This document shows positions 24,145-36,995 of a stretch of 64,000 bases of DNA, piece by piece. The notes beneath the pieces were generated by a model. The model did no database searches, had not been told where the DNA came from, and saw only the letters and a program-made list of their open reading frames with translations. This stretch comes from Stercorarius parasiticus (Eukaryota; Chordata; Aves; Charadriiformes; Stercorariidae), in contig VWZL01001368.1 in the NCBI GenBank assembly GCA_013396915.1, forward strand, positions 310,001 to 374,000. Reading direction: 5' to 3'. The stretch's first letter is position 1. Every line of letters starts with the position of its first letter. Made by a program: the position numbers and the translations under genes.

Positions 24145-24205
24145 GGAAGCAATTGGAAGTTTTGCTATTCATTTCAGTGGGCTTGGGATTTGGGCCTTAG
24201 TGCAT
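24145..24205 (+). repeat. Ancient palindromic interspersed repeat, copy 3
   Basis: The words 'aattggaagttttgctattc', 'atttcagtgggctt' and 'gatttgggccttagtgc' follow the family pattern 'catgggagttttgccattgacttcaatggg' then 'ggatcaggccctta' in order and spacing. It is moderately diverged. Confidence 0.55.
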
Positions 24206-25729
24206 AGAAATTAAATATTTTAATGAAAACAGACTGGTAGCTTCTGATCCAATTAATTTTAGAATTTACAACAAATAATTACAAGTAATAACATAAAAAT
24301 TACTCTCTCTCTTATGAAAGATAACTAATTGATATTGGTTTTACCTTGAAAGATGTTAATGGTGCAAGTGACCCTAAACTTTGCTTGAGCTATTTTAGAA
24401 GTAAATGCAAAAATCAAGTAACAAAAAACTTCAACCAAACAAACACCTTTTTTGTTTCTAAATATTTAAAGTCATGTGGGGGAAGGGCTTTCAATTTGGA
24501 AAGAACTCGAAGCTGTGGATGTAAAGTGCTTCCCTCATGACAAAATAGCAGAGGAGAGTCAAGGTTCACCAGAACTGAATTATTTCACATTCTGAATGAC
24601 CTTGTCAATGCCCCTTTGGGTTAACTTTTCAAGAAAAGGTATTTAAATAAGGTTGCTGCTGCTTCTTCCCCCACGAATGCTTGGGGAATAGTTCTTTTTC
24701 CTGGTTTTCCTTTTGGTTCAATTTTTCTTACAACAAAAATCTCCTTTTGCTGGCAGCAAAGGGTATGTGAACATAAAGATAAGGTGTTTGTTATTTGTGT
24801 CATTGTGCCCTTACTAAGAGGCAACAGTCAGGCAGTCAGGGAGCAGGAACAGAAGTACGAAACCTGGATGACCAGTCATACGAGGGGTAACGAATAGTTA
24901 GAATAAATTGTTTGCCAGTGATCCATAGGCTGAAATGCATTCACAGAAACAGCTACTGTTTAATCGCAGTAATAACACATTTGTAATAATCAGTCTGCCT
25001 AGGGGATAACAGTGCTAAATTCACTGAATAAATTCTACGCTGTGAACAATTCATCTAACTCTAGCGGTCACTCATTAGTAAACATTTTGAGCAATTATCT
25101 CTCAATAACCATGCTCTTCTCTTCACTCTCTTTAGAGGAACCTTTCTAGTAACCTATTTTTTTCTGTCTCCTGGGGAACGGAAATGGGAAGTAAAGAGAA
25201 GGATGCTTTTGAATGTAATTGCAGATTGGCACGCAGTACAAATTCCCCCAAATCTAAACATAGGCAGTAGTAAAGTTAGCAACTAAAAAAGGAAAAAAAA
25301 GCTTGCTTTGTATGGAAAAACAGTTCACTTACAGTATAACGTAAAAAGGTTCAAAATTAAGCAGCCGTGAAGCATGGAAATTTAAAGTAACAGGACCTTC
25401 TTACACAGTGAGCATTTTTCAAAGGAAAATTTAAATACTGCATATTAGGAGGAATTAAGAATAAGTCATATTATAATGTCAGAAAGGATAATCACTTTCA
25501 TTATGAAAAAAACAGCCTTAATCATTTAACAGCATATAGTTTAAAAAAAAAAAGGTCATTTTAAGTATCCTAGCATTTTACTCAAAAAAAGATCCTCTTA
25601 ATTGTATAGCTTAGACCCCACCTAGTATCTGTATATAGCTTTAACTAACAGGGCTTGATTTGAATCCCGCTGCAAATTGCAAATAAATAAGCTTCGACTG
25701 CATAGTTAAAGCCGACGATACTGAAGGAA

Positions 25730-25985
25730 GGATCCTTAGCCTCAGAGGAAGCACACCGGAGCCGCAGGCTCCTGCCGCCAGCCCAGCCATGAGCTACCCC
25801 ACGCCGGGCTGCCCCTGCCAGTCTCCCCATGCCTGGGCCCGCAAGGGCTCTGCCGATCCCTCCATGCTCTCCTGCACCACGCTGGTCACCAAGTACCGCT
25901 TGGGAGTGGGTACCGAGCGTAAGCCCTGAACAGCCCTTCCAGAGGTGGAGAGGAGGGTACCTGTGCCGGCGCCCCTCTGTTCGCA
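25730..25985 (+). other. GC-rich segment with a 46-codon ORF in intron 2
   Basis: A sharply GC-rich block in an AT-rich intron. On the + strand an ATG at 25789 in a good context (GCCATGA) opens a 46-codon frame ending at TGA 25927-25929. The product begins MSYPTPGCPCQSPHAWARK and is rich in Pro, Cys and Ser. The minus strand also has an open frame of 113 codons, which is common in GC-rich DNA. I do not recognise either product. It could be a processed-pseudogene fragment, a regulatory CpG-containing patch, or an unannotated small exon. Confidence 0.3.
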
Positions 25986-28900
25986 TGGTCAGGTTTCTCT
26001 CCTAAAAAGGTGTATGAGCACCACTGAAGAGAAAAACAGATATGAGCAAACTCTCATGCTATATATACTGATGCTACACTTTCCATTCAGTAACTCCTTC
26101 CATTAAACCTTTTACCATATATGCACTACTTCTTAGGGCTTGTATTTTTAACCATTTCTCACAGCATTTGCCAGTGTCACTCGCGCTGCTAGACTGCTCC
26201 CTCAGCATCGCAGCCCTCTTCCTGGAAGGGACTTTGCTCAGCACTAAAGCAGAGAGGTGGCCTCTCCAAGGCTTTGGGAAGGGGAGATGAGGAAAAGCAA
26301 TCAAAGGGGGCCCAAAGGAATGCACTGTCTCCTTTTTCAGCTGCTTTCTGCTATGATAACAATCCAGGCTGTTGACATCGCCGTTTATGAGAGCATGGAA
26401 GTGATGAAGGCATTACCACTGTTGGGCTGTGGGTCTTTCCACAGGAGTCAGGCAGGAGGAGCAGGATGATTAGAAATGGAAAAAGACCCTTGCAAATCAG
26501 CTGTGGCAGATGAAAAGGCAGTACAAGAGGATAAACAAAGTATAATTATGGAAGTGATACCATCCCCAACTTTCAGGAAGGCCTCCTTTTTCCTTTCAGT
26601 TAGATGAGTAGTATGTATTTCCAAAGCTTTGAACCTGGTCATTAACTTAGACCAAAAAGGAAAGTCTGCTAAATCCCTAAGCAATATTTGGAGAAAATTA
26701 AATACAGCGATTTTTTTTTTTGTCTCATAACACTTGAAGAATTTATTTTATTGTAGCACCGCACCTTTTGGAAATAAAGATCCTGTTATAAAATGAACGT
26801 GTAATTATAATAAGCCAGATACAGAGATCTCAATTCAGTTTTAGCACAGGCCAAACTCTGATTTCAAAATGAGCTTGTCTGAGCATAGTGACCTCGTAAA
26901 GACTGCAGGATTCGTAGCATTTGTGCCGTGCGATCGTAACAAACCATTTGTGAATGTGGAGAGAATTCAGAAAAGCTTCGTGTTTTCCGAATGTGAAAGC
27001 ATGCTTTTTATTCCCAACTTTGCACCATTCCCAGTCTCCTTCTAAAAAGATCTGTGAAAGGGAAAGGTTTTTTCTAATTGCTATTAAAACCTTTTATTAG
27101 CTATGCAGGTTTGTGGACTCAGGATTTTGTTTCATCCAGAAATATTGGGCTTATATAAGCTTCCTGCATCTTTTTTCTTTAGGATCTGAATTGACCATTC
27201 GTGTGTGAAAACGTAGCTAGCCTCATCCAGAGAGGCTGTTTTTGTAGCTAACAATCTACAGGGAGGCTGTTATCCCTGTACAAGGACATGTCTTATGCTA
27301 CCTTGCTCAAGTTCACTTTCCTCAAGTGAAGAAAAGGCAAGCATTCGGGTACTTTCACCATACTATTCTAATATTTTTCTAATGAGGAAGAATTCAACTT
27401 TCGCACATACAGGAACATATGAAAAACTAATTAAGAGAGTTCTTGAGGTCCTGTTTCTTTCATGTAATATCTGTCAAAAAGAGTGGCTGCATTGCTACAC
27501 TTCTGGCCAGTGCACAAGGTAATATGAATATTTACTGTTGGAGATACGTCACTTCATAACTATTTTCAACTCCACTAGCATGGAAATAACAAAATGTGAA
27601 ATATCAGGCATTAGCACTTCACAGCATTAGGTTATTCTGTAACACAGGGCTGTCTGGCTTTTCTGATTAGATGGCCCATAGAGCTCCTTCCCCTGTTCAG
27701 CCAGGTCTGCACACCCTGCCTGCTTTTTTCGGAGCCCATAAATGCGCCAGTTTTCCATTTTCATGTCCAGCACAGCTGATCTGCTCATGCACAGGATCCC
27801 TCCTAGCACTAGAACTGCTGTCGCTACCCAGCTTGGTATCTCAGGAACGCAGAGTAAGTTTTGCACTTCCCAGCAATATATGCCTATTCCCCACACCAGT
27901 CTGTAAGCTCTGGGGAAAGAGAGCAGCTGGGGAGCGGCTGCTGGTGCCAGAACAATTTCTGCAGCTTGCTCTAAACCATCTTTTTTCCCCCCAAGGTTTC
28001 CTTGGGTAGGGACTGCAAGCAGAAGGGGTTGGATGGAGAGTCTTGGAGGCATCAACCCACTCCTGGCAGGTCACCTGCCTTCAGGTTCCCCTGAAGCCCA
28101 GGTCCCCCTCAGAAAGGGTTTATTGGGTCTGTGCCCAGGAAAGGGATAAGCTAAAGTTAGAAGCTTGCTTTAGAAAAGAGAGATGGGGGGGGAATGAAGC
28201 CACAGGCTGGATGGATGGTCCTCGCAGGCCTTAGAAGTATCCATTCTTGTACAGAACACTCTTTAAAACATCCCTACATACAAGGCAACTATCTCTTGGA
28301 CCAGACTTCCTTTGGCCTAGAGGAATGTCATTGAACATCTCCTCGTGCTCTGAAACCCGGGCAGGAGTGGGATTAATGTCTATCACCTGCCCTCTGCTCC
28401 AACACAGCTGGCAGCTTTGCTATTTCCAGAATGGAAAAAAATCGTGTTAGCTGGTAAGATCTGACAAATGAACTTCCATTCATTATTGAATGAATCTTAT
28501 TTAAAAAATAACAGAAAAACAGTAACTCCACCATGCCTCACATTACTGGTTAATTTGCTCTGTCTTTTCTATAAGCCACTTGCTTTTCTAAGGCACAGTC
28601 ACACTGGTTTATGTAGCTCCCTGAGAAATTAATGTAACTCACTTTGGAGACTGGCATCAGCGAAGTCTGCGAGAAGCAGTTAACACAAACCATGTGTTTC
28701 CCTATCTCAGTGACAGTTAAAGTCTACAATTTCACACTCTTACGTAGAAGGAAAACAAAAACAAAATGCTATGCCCTTTGGCCACTGTAATTCAGAAGCT
28801 TCTGTCTCTCTGACCTGGGAATGCCACCAGGGAAAGCTGAATGTGTCAGTGCCAGGACTTCACCGAGAAGGAAAGCAACAGGTAGCTCAAAAGGCAGCAC

Positions 28901-30264
28901 AGCCTGCTTACAGACTTAAGAAACCAGGAACCCCTGAATTTGCAAGTAAGTACAGGAGAGATGTCTGTTGTGATTTTGTCCCACTTTTGTTTCACCTGAG
29001 AATGGGGGGACAGGGAGGTGGTCAAGGAGCCCGTGCTAGTGGAGTTCAATGGCAATAGGAAGCAAGGAGGAGAGCCTTGCCGCCACGAGAGCAATTTTTC
29101 CTGTATGCATCCAGCCACTTCACTTTTGATCACCACTTGCCCTTTTTAGGGTGCAAAGTGCTGGTTCCCTGACAAGCAGAACCACTGCACGGAGAATTGG
29201 GTCAATCACCGTGGGTAGCTCAACGATAGTATCAATGACAAATTGACAATTATGAATACTGTTAGTGTCTCACTAAGGTCAGATATCTGCGCATTTCAAA
29301 TCCGTCACCCCAGTCCATGCTGGCCTCCATGCTGAGAAAGAACAAGAGATGCCAACATGGCTTTTTCTTTTGTCAGGAAAATAGAAAATTACCTCTCTTA
29401 AAAAAGTAATACGACCACTACCCCCCAGCTAATTAATTCTCTCTTAACTTTTTCATGCTCTAGTGATCAAATCATTAAACAGCCCTCATTATTCATTCCA
29501 ACTTCTGCCAGAGATATGAGCTCTGTATCAGAGAAACACCCCCTCACCATCATAATCATCATCATGACATCTCAGCAAGTTGATACAATTATGCCAGAGA
29601 ACCATCCCCATAATTATACAGTTCTTTAGCTCATTTCTCAGTGTATTCACCATTACTATAATCACAGCAAGTACAGTGTGTTAAATTAAGAACAGGATCT
29701 ACAGCTAACATCTCGCAGGATGAAGAGTCTGCCTGCTGCAATTCTGCAATTCTTTACAATATAACCCTGCAAACCTCTCGAAGCTGAGGCTCATATTTTA
29801 GTATTTCTTTGTTTTTGAAACAATTGACATTTACAACTCATTTTAAGATGCATATGAAGAATGGCATTTTATGGAGGGAGAAAGGGCAGACCTCATTCCC
29901 ACATAATTTCCAAAGTATTGCCAAAGAATTGGCAAGGCTGGAACTCACTCCCTAACTTTAGCTATTAAGCGCAGATTTGCATGTATGTAGTCATGGACTG
30001 TTGTCACAAAAGCATTTTTGCCTTTTAGCTAACAGTGATCACAAAGACAGCTTAGGCAAATGAACTCTTAGCAGCCACTGATGCTTATTTGCCATGAGAT
30101 GCTATACATAAATGACTATATCATTACTGTAATAAAATGCTTTGGTTAAAATATGATACTGGAAAACAACAGGCAAATAAATGTTTTTCTAAAGAGAGAA
30201 TTTTCACAAAAGACAAACTGAGAAGGAGGTGAGGTGAAGGAAGGTTAGAACAGAAGAATCATAA

Positions 30265-31281
<1,017 letters not shown>

Positions 31282-31395
31282 ACGCATGTGTGTGCAAGAT
31301 CCTTCTCGTTAAGTTGAGAAGACAATGTATCAAAAGCCCAAGAAGAGGAAAGACCAGACATGGTATAACCTTTTTTGAATGAAATAATCATTGGA

Positions 31396-31401
31396 AATAA
31401 A
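31396..31401 (+). terminator. Proximal poly(A) signal candidate AATAAA
   Basis: An AATAAA 115 bases after the INHBA stop, followed by A-rich sequence but no clear GU-rich element. Use would give a very short 3' UTR. The local A-richness makes chance occurrence likely. Confidence 0.3.
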
Positions 31402-31811
31402 AGCAAAAACAAAAGAGGAGAGAAAACAGAATAAAAAAATTTAAAAAAAAAAGACTTATGGAGGATCAGAAAAGACTTCAGCTATAAAAAGGAAGAAAGC
31501 TTCATGAATCCGGGCTTGAATGAGATACATCTGAATGGCGGTATGGGTTGGGGATTTCCCCTTCCTTTCAGTATGCTCCTTATCTTATTACATAGTATAT
31601 TAAACATTAGTTATTACTAGGGGAGTTATGTTCCCTCCCTTAGTTACCCACCAGTTCAAGCCGTGGTAGCAGCTCATCTAACCTGCAGCAATTTGGACTA
31701 AGTCCAAAATGTCATTGAAATTTCTTGAAAAGCCATGTGTATGAACACTACATTCACTGGCACTTTCCCCCCAAATTTACCGAGGAACTGAGTAGGTGTG
31801 TAGTGTTTGCA

Positions 31812-31819
31812 TGTATATA
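31812..31819 (+). promoter_or_regulatory. Pumilio-type octamer TGTATATA (first of six)
   Basis: An exact match to the UGUANAUA Pumilio element, in the sense orientation within the 3' UTR. Five more exact copies lie at 32777, 32793, 32805, 36369 and 36427. All sit in TA/TG-rich microsatellite sequence, so they may be by-products of it. Confidence 0.35.
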
Positions 31820-31945
31820 TATATGGCTATGTATTTATATACGTATCTCTATACATACAGACACTATACACATACATATCCTTAACATTGGTAAAGGGAC
31901 AATATTGTGCAGGTGTATACACCTTCATCTTCTGCACTACATTTA

Positions 31946-32020
31946 CAAAAAAAAAAAAAAGAAAAAAGGAAAAAAGAAAAATGAAGAAAAAACAGAATAA
32001 AAAAAGAACGAATGAAAGAA
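31946..32020 (+). repeat. A-rich tract in 3' UTR
   Basis: A run of about 14 A then repeated AAAAAG and GAAAAA units. It explains the lysine-rich open frames seen here. Confidence 0.85.
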
Positions 32021-32397
32021 TAAAAGTTACATTTTGTAAAGGTGCTTACAACGTTAGAACTATGCAACCTAGTTGGTTTGAAACTGTTTACCTGCGAAAG
32101 AAAGAAAAAAAAACAAAACAGAAAGACTTTTTTTAAATGGAAGTAACTTGTTTTAAAAAAAATTCTTCAGTGAGAGATACTTGAAAGGAACATGTTTGTC
32201 CAGTTACTGGAGCCAAACATTTCTATATTTTGTAAAAAAAAATTTTTAATCGTTTACTATTTGCACTACAATGGTGTCTGACCTGTCTAATCCTTATTTA
32301 ACAAATATTTGCAAGGGAGGGTGGTTGGGTGTGGGAGGGGTTGAGAGCTGCACTTATTGTGAGCTATACAAGAACTGCTACAGCACACAAAATAGCT

Positions 32398-32430
32398 ATT
32401 TTTATTATTATAATAATTATTATTATTTTG
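32398..32430 (+). repeat. (TTA)n tract in 3' UTR
   Basis: Imperfect ATT/TTA trinucleotide repeat. A similar one lies at 36507-36540. Confidence 0.8.
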
Positions 32431-32760
32431 TACCTTAAAATGAATAGACACATACACCAAAGACATTTGTGTGAGCCTCTAAAAAGTCTGTTTGTGGTTG
32501 GTACCATTCACCTGTAATAAGTTAGGGTTTGAATTAAGGGTCAGTGGGTTGATTACATTCAGGCTAGAATATCTGTTAACCAGTTAAATTCAAATAGTGC
32601 CCTCAATAGAAAATTGCCATTTGCAGTAAGCCCAGAAAAGCCCTGGGATTTGGATCCAAGGTCCATCTAAGCATAATTGTACTCTTTTGCATGTACAACA
32701 CTAAGGCTTCTCCCTGATGCACAGCAACTGTGCATTGTTGGGAAACAACTTTACACAAGG

Positions 32761-32815
32761 GATATACATATATATATGTATATATTTCTGTATGTATATA
32801 TGTATGTATATACAA
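32761..32815 (+). repeat. (TA/TATG)n microsatellite in 3' UTR
   Basis: Alternating TATA, TATG and TACA units. It contains three exact TGTATATA Pumilio-type octamers at 32777, 32793 and 32805. Confidence 0.8.
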
Positions 32816-33634
32816 GGTATAAGCACTTCTGGCTTCACTTTAATGTTCTTAAAACAATGAATGTTTGTGTGCAAAGCACAGTATGTTAAAAGATTGTTTG
32901 TTACTACCAAGTGGGAGGCTACACGTTCAAAATGGTATTTGTGTGAGAGAAACCTAAAGTGCTGGTGTACACTTAGAACGTTTTGATGTAAAATTGCAAG
33001 CAGCTTTGGGCCCTGCCCACCATCGCCCCTGCAAATATACAGAAAATGGCAGTTGTGGTAGGATTTCTGTTTGAAATGCAGTCTTCAGCGAAAGACCGGC
33101 TGTCTCAACCACCACCCTCTAGCATGACAACTCTTAATGGGTTTGCACGTTACCTGTAAGACCTAATTTTCAGTGTCAATGCCTAACCTGAAGGGTCCAA
33201 CCCATAGGGCATAGGTAGATAGTTTTTTAAAAAAAATTCTATCGCTGTCATATTTAAAAGAATGTTAAAATTACAACATTTGTCTTTGGGTAGGGGGAGA
33301 TGATAAGAGGGAATGGGAGACACCTTTAGGCCCTGTTTACACTGAATTTGATAATCCTGAGCCTGAAGATTCAGACTCTCACAGGTTTGCAGGACCAAGC
33401 CCCTGTTAGCTGCCTTCTGATGGAACAGGCTTTAAAAGGCCTCTCATGGAAAGACGCACTAACGTGGCTCCCCACCTTGTTGAGAGCACAGTCTGTAAAA
33501 AAAAGTTAAAAAAAAAGAAAGATAGCAGAATTTAACCCGCTCACATTGGCTAGGGATAGCGTGTTAGCACCTTTATGGCGAGAACTATGTTTAAACAGTG
33601 TAATCAGGGCCTTCATTTTTGTCAGCCAAAACTG

Positions 33635-33690
33635 TTTGTGTGTGCATGTGTGTGCGTGTGTTCTCTGTGTGTGCATTATGTATGGGCGCA
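33635..33690 (+). repeat. (GT)n-rich tract in 3' UTR
   Basis: Interrupted GT dinucleotide run with GCAT and GCGT breaks, followed after about 45 bases by an A/GAAA-rich tract (33730-33768). Confidence 0.8.
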
Positions 33691-34284
33691 TGAGCGCATG
33701 TCTGTATTTGTACGTATCGATAGAGATTTAAAAAAAAAAGGGAAAAAAAAAAGAAAGAAAAAAAAAAGCCCTTTCCTCCGTTGAATAGATATCAACATAC
33801 ATGCTTATAGCTAAGTTTTCTATCTAATTTATTCCACAGTATTTAGATTGCATAGTACAGCTAATGGGTTATACATTTATGTACTTTTTATACAATGCAT
33901 TTTTTTTTTACAGACTTGTTTGCAATTTGAAAAAAAAAATTAAAAAAAATTATAACAATTGGGCAAACACTAAATTTGTCATTAAAGTACTCTGTAAAAT
34001 ATCAAGGCTTTCTGATTTAAATTATTTGCAGAAGTTTGTTGGGTTTTTGTGTTTCCTTCCTGGGGAAAGGGAGGGATACCAAACGCTAGTAGGAAAATCA
34101 AAAAATAAAAAGAAAAAAAGATGCACAACTAATTTATCATTATAACTTAAACAAACCAAATTCCTTACCCTGTTTCATTTGAATCAAGTGGCAGAATTAC
34201 TGTTGATTTTTCTAGCAGCCAGTAGAGCCAAGGTCTTGGAACAGCAGGAGTAGGGACATAGTCTGTGACAGTTGTTGAGGAGAG

Positions 34285-34325
34285 TACCTTTAATTTCACT
34301 GGGCTTTAGACTTGGCCTTAAAATT
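34285..34325 (+). repeat. Ancient palindromic repeat, copy 4 (in 3' UTR)
   Basis: 'aatttcactgggctttaga' and 'cttggccttaa' match the family end module 'cttcaatgggctttggatcaggccctta'. Only the end module is visible. Confidence 0.4.
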
Positions 34326-34654
34326 GGATGCATATTGTCCCAGAACCCTTATGTCAACAGGCTCTTTGACATCTACTGGTCTCCTTACAAGAGTAGTAAA
34401 ACTACTTACATGAGTAAAGGTAAAGGGTGAATCACAGGTTCCTTTTGCTGTGGGCAGTGTGAAGCGAGGCAAAGGATTCTGAATGAATGGCACCATATCC
34501 AACATTGTTAATAATTGAGTTATTTAAACCAGGCTGCTTGCATCATGGTTGATCTCTGAACATAGTGGCAAGAGAAGCAGGTGAGATGGCTCACTTTGGT
34601 AAAATTATTCTCAAGTGTGATTAGTTAAAGAGCATTGGAGACCTGAAAACCCAG

Positions 34655-34725
34655 CACCTTCCCTTCAATGACAATGGCAAAACTCCCATTGGTTGCAAGC
34701 AGAGTAAGTTTAGGCTCATGGTTTT
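34655..34725 (-). repeat. Ancient palindromic repeat, copy 5 (in 3' UTR)
   Basis: 'cttcaatgacaatggcaaaa' then 'ctcccattgg' is the reverse-complement form of the family core (ccattgacttcaatgggagttttgcc type). It is one of the better preserved copies. Confidence 0.55.
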
Positions 34726-35607
34726 CCTGGCCAAAGCAGAAATAGCCTTTAAAAAGAAGTCTACTGAGTTTGATACCAGCCTTTATGTGGTGAATGGGGA
34801 CTGGCCCTGGAAAACATGAAACTAGCCTGAGACAACTTGCAAGTGAGGAAAGAAAATAGGATTTTAGGTGTGGTGAGCATGTTTCATGATAGATACACCA
34901 AAACCAGAAGGTTTTCAAATGAAGAAGTAACTGTTCCTAAACCCTGCTTTTTAGCTTTCATTTGTGTGTGTGTACTAGTCCCAAATTTTAAAGGTTTCTC
35001 CCTCCAGTATCTATATTCAGTCATGGGGTTTTGATTTGTGGTCAGAGTTATTTAAAGTAGGGGGAAACGAAAAACTATATGATAAAATAAAATAAGAAAT
35101 CGGGATGTTAATCAAGACTGACTGATTCCAGCAAAACACCCCACCCCCGATAATTTGATTTAATTAAATCTGCATGTACTTAAAATAGCATTAGAAATTG
35201 TTACCATATTTAAACAGTTGTTCAAGGGCATGCAGTCTCAAAAATTACTTCTCCTTTCAGGTATGACTATACCAAAAAAATGCAGAGGTTTTTAACTACT
35301 AACACATTCCTTTCCATTTAACCTACTTCCTGTTTATATTGAAAATGTATTTGCAGTATATATTTAATCACAGAAATGTATTTGTTTAGTACCTCCACAA
35401 TCTTCTTGTTTCACAGTTGACCACATTTGGTTGTCTTTCCCCCTCTCCATGTCAGATGCTCGCTGGATGCAAGGCCTAAGAAACTGGCAGAAGTGCACGT
35501 TAAGATGTTTCTTTGGGAGGGCTGAATGTATTTGTGTTCTTGGGGTTTAGCAAAAGGAAATGCTTACAGATGCTTATAATTATTCTGCACTCGTATGTCA
35601 CAGCAGA

Positions 35608-35680
35608 ATACTGATCTAGGGCCCGAAACTGTAGAAGTGAATGAAATGGGAGTTTTGCCATTGACTTCAATAGAAACAGT
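35608..35680 (+). repeat. Ancient palindromic repeat, copy 6 (in 3' UTR)
   Basis: 'ctgatctagggcccgaaact' leads into 'gggagttttgccattgactt' and 'caatagaa' (35648-35675). This is a very clear match to the family core. Confidence 0.6.
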
Positions 35681-35965
35681 CTCTTACCAAATCATTGCAA
35701 AATACGACTCCATTATATATACCTGCTTTTTTTGTATTTGGTTGAGATTTAAGCCATCAAGTTCATTTAACTGTTACTCCACAAGGCCACGTAAAGGCTA
35801 GCAGCAATATCTCTGAGGCAGAGAAGTTTGGGCATCTGTAAAGTCTGTGTGCAAAATGGAAATTTTTATGGACTATAGTTACTTGTGTGGAATAGTGCCT
35901 TACTCTGTAAGCAATGTTGTTGATTTCAGAGGGTCTCCTTTCCTAGAAAGTTAGTTGTCGGCATC

Positions 35966-35971
35966 AATAAA
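35966..35971 (+). terminator. Internal poly(A) signal candidate AATAAA
   Basis: An AATAAA in the distal third of the 3' UTR; another lies near 36169. Either could give intermediate UTR lengths. No strong downstream element is obvious. Confidence 0.25.
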
Positions 35972-36354
35972 GTGAGGAAAGTCTATTTCTGGAGTGTAGG
36001 TAGAAGAGATGTGATGGAAATTATTAAGTTCTTTAAGTTAAACCTCATGTCAATAGTGTGCATCAGTATAAGAATCAGATGCTAATCACTTTCCTTACAC
36101 TGAAAAAAGCTTTACTCCGTCTGCTCTCACTGCATTACATGTGGAGTAAAAAGGTTTTCAGTACAAGTAAATAAAATCATAATTTGACCTTTTGTGAACA
36201 ACTATAAGCAACGTTTTCATGGGCAGAAACAAACAACACTTCTGGGTTATATAGCTATTTATTTTTTGAGATATAGTGAATCTGTGTTAATTCTCAATGG
36301 GTTTCTTTGTATTTAAATACTTTCAAAAACAATACATTGACGATGGGTTGAAGA

Positions 36355-36446
36355 TATATATGTATGTATGTATATATACATATTATATATATCTACAGTA
36401 TATATATACACACAACTATATATATATGTATATACATATATATATA
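36355..36446 (+). repeat. (TA/TATG)n microsatellite in distal 3' UTR
   Basis: About 90 bases of TATATG, TATATA and TACACA units, carrying two exact TGTATATA octamers (36369, 36427). The alternating purine-pyrimidine run is partly self-complementary and could fold in RNA. Confidence 0.85.
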
Positions 36447-36506
36447 AATTATGAAAGCCAAGATATTATGAAGCCTATTTTGTTTTTATCATTTTGTGTT
36501 TTGTTG

Positions 36507-36540
36507 TTGATATTATTATTATTGTTATTATTATTATTTT
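36507..36540 (+). repeat. (ATT)n tract in distal 3' UTR
   Basis: Imperfect ATT trinucleotide repeat. Confidence 0.8.
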
Positions 36541-36853
36541 GCATACTACATGCAGTGCTTTAACCAATGTCTGTTTGGCTAATGTAATTAAAGTTGTTAA
36601 TTTATATGAGTACATTTCAACTATGTCAATGGTTTCTTAATATTTATTGTGTAGAAGGACTGGTATTTTTTTTATTTACATTATGTTTAAAGAGGTAACA
36701 GTTTGATATGTTCTCATTTGTTTATATTAGAAGTTATTTATTTTCACGGCATTCCGTCTGGTATTTTGATATTTGGAAGGCATGCTACCTATACTTTGTA
36801 CAGTTAGTGAGCAGTATTCAGCAGCTCCCGGTAGATTTTTAGGCCCTATGTTA

Positions 36854-36859
36854 AATAAA
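36854..36859 (+). terminator. INHBA: Main distal poly(A) signal of INHBA, AATAAA
   Basis: AATAAA in 'ttaaataaaagacctgtttg', followed within 20-45 bases by a T-rich and TGG-containing stretch ('gggatttttattttaggtc'). The surrounding words resemble the end of the human INHBA mRNA as I recall it. Cleavage would fall near 36870-36885. Confidence 0.6.
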
Positions 36860-36995
36860 AGACCTGTTTGGGATTTTTATTTTAGGTCTTTCCCATTGGT
36901 TTGCCAGGACCACTCGGTGCACTTATTGCCAGACACTCTGCCTGCGTGACCAATTTATTCCTACTGTATTTACCCAGGACAGAGGACCAAAACCA

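Larger units (their letters stand above)
31282..36880 (+). other. INHBA: INHBA 3' UTR (long form)
   Basis: About 5.6 kb from the stop codon to just past the AATAAA at 36854. Mammalian INHBA also has a 3' UTR of several kilobases. The last 300 bases (phrases such as 'ggtattttgatatttgg' and 'gtagatttttaggccctatg' before the signal) look like the end of the human mRNA as I recall it. The UTR is AT-rich, with several ATTTA-type words ('ctatttatttt' near 36255, 'aatatttattg' near 36640, 'gttatttatttt' near 36733), Pumilio-type octamers, A-rich tracts and at least four copies of an old palindromic repeat. Short open frames inside it are not genes. Confidence 0.75.

Noticed and set aside
25628..25680. 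Possible tRNA-like 'tttgaatcccgctgc' word
   Set aside because: No matching A-box, acceptor stem or anticodon arm upstream; not a tRNA.
27627..28074. 142-codon minus-strand and 112-codon + strand overlapping frames in intron 2
   Set aside because: Both strands are open over the same moderately GC-rich stretch and neither product is recognisable; no splice signals support an exon.
31725..32136. Lysine-rich open frames after the INHBA stop
   Set aside because: They run through A-rich tracts of the 3' UTR and have no family resemblance.
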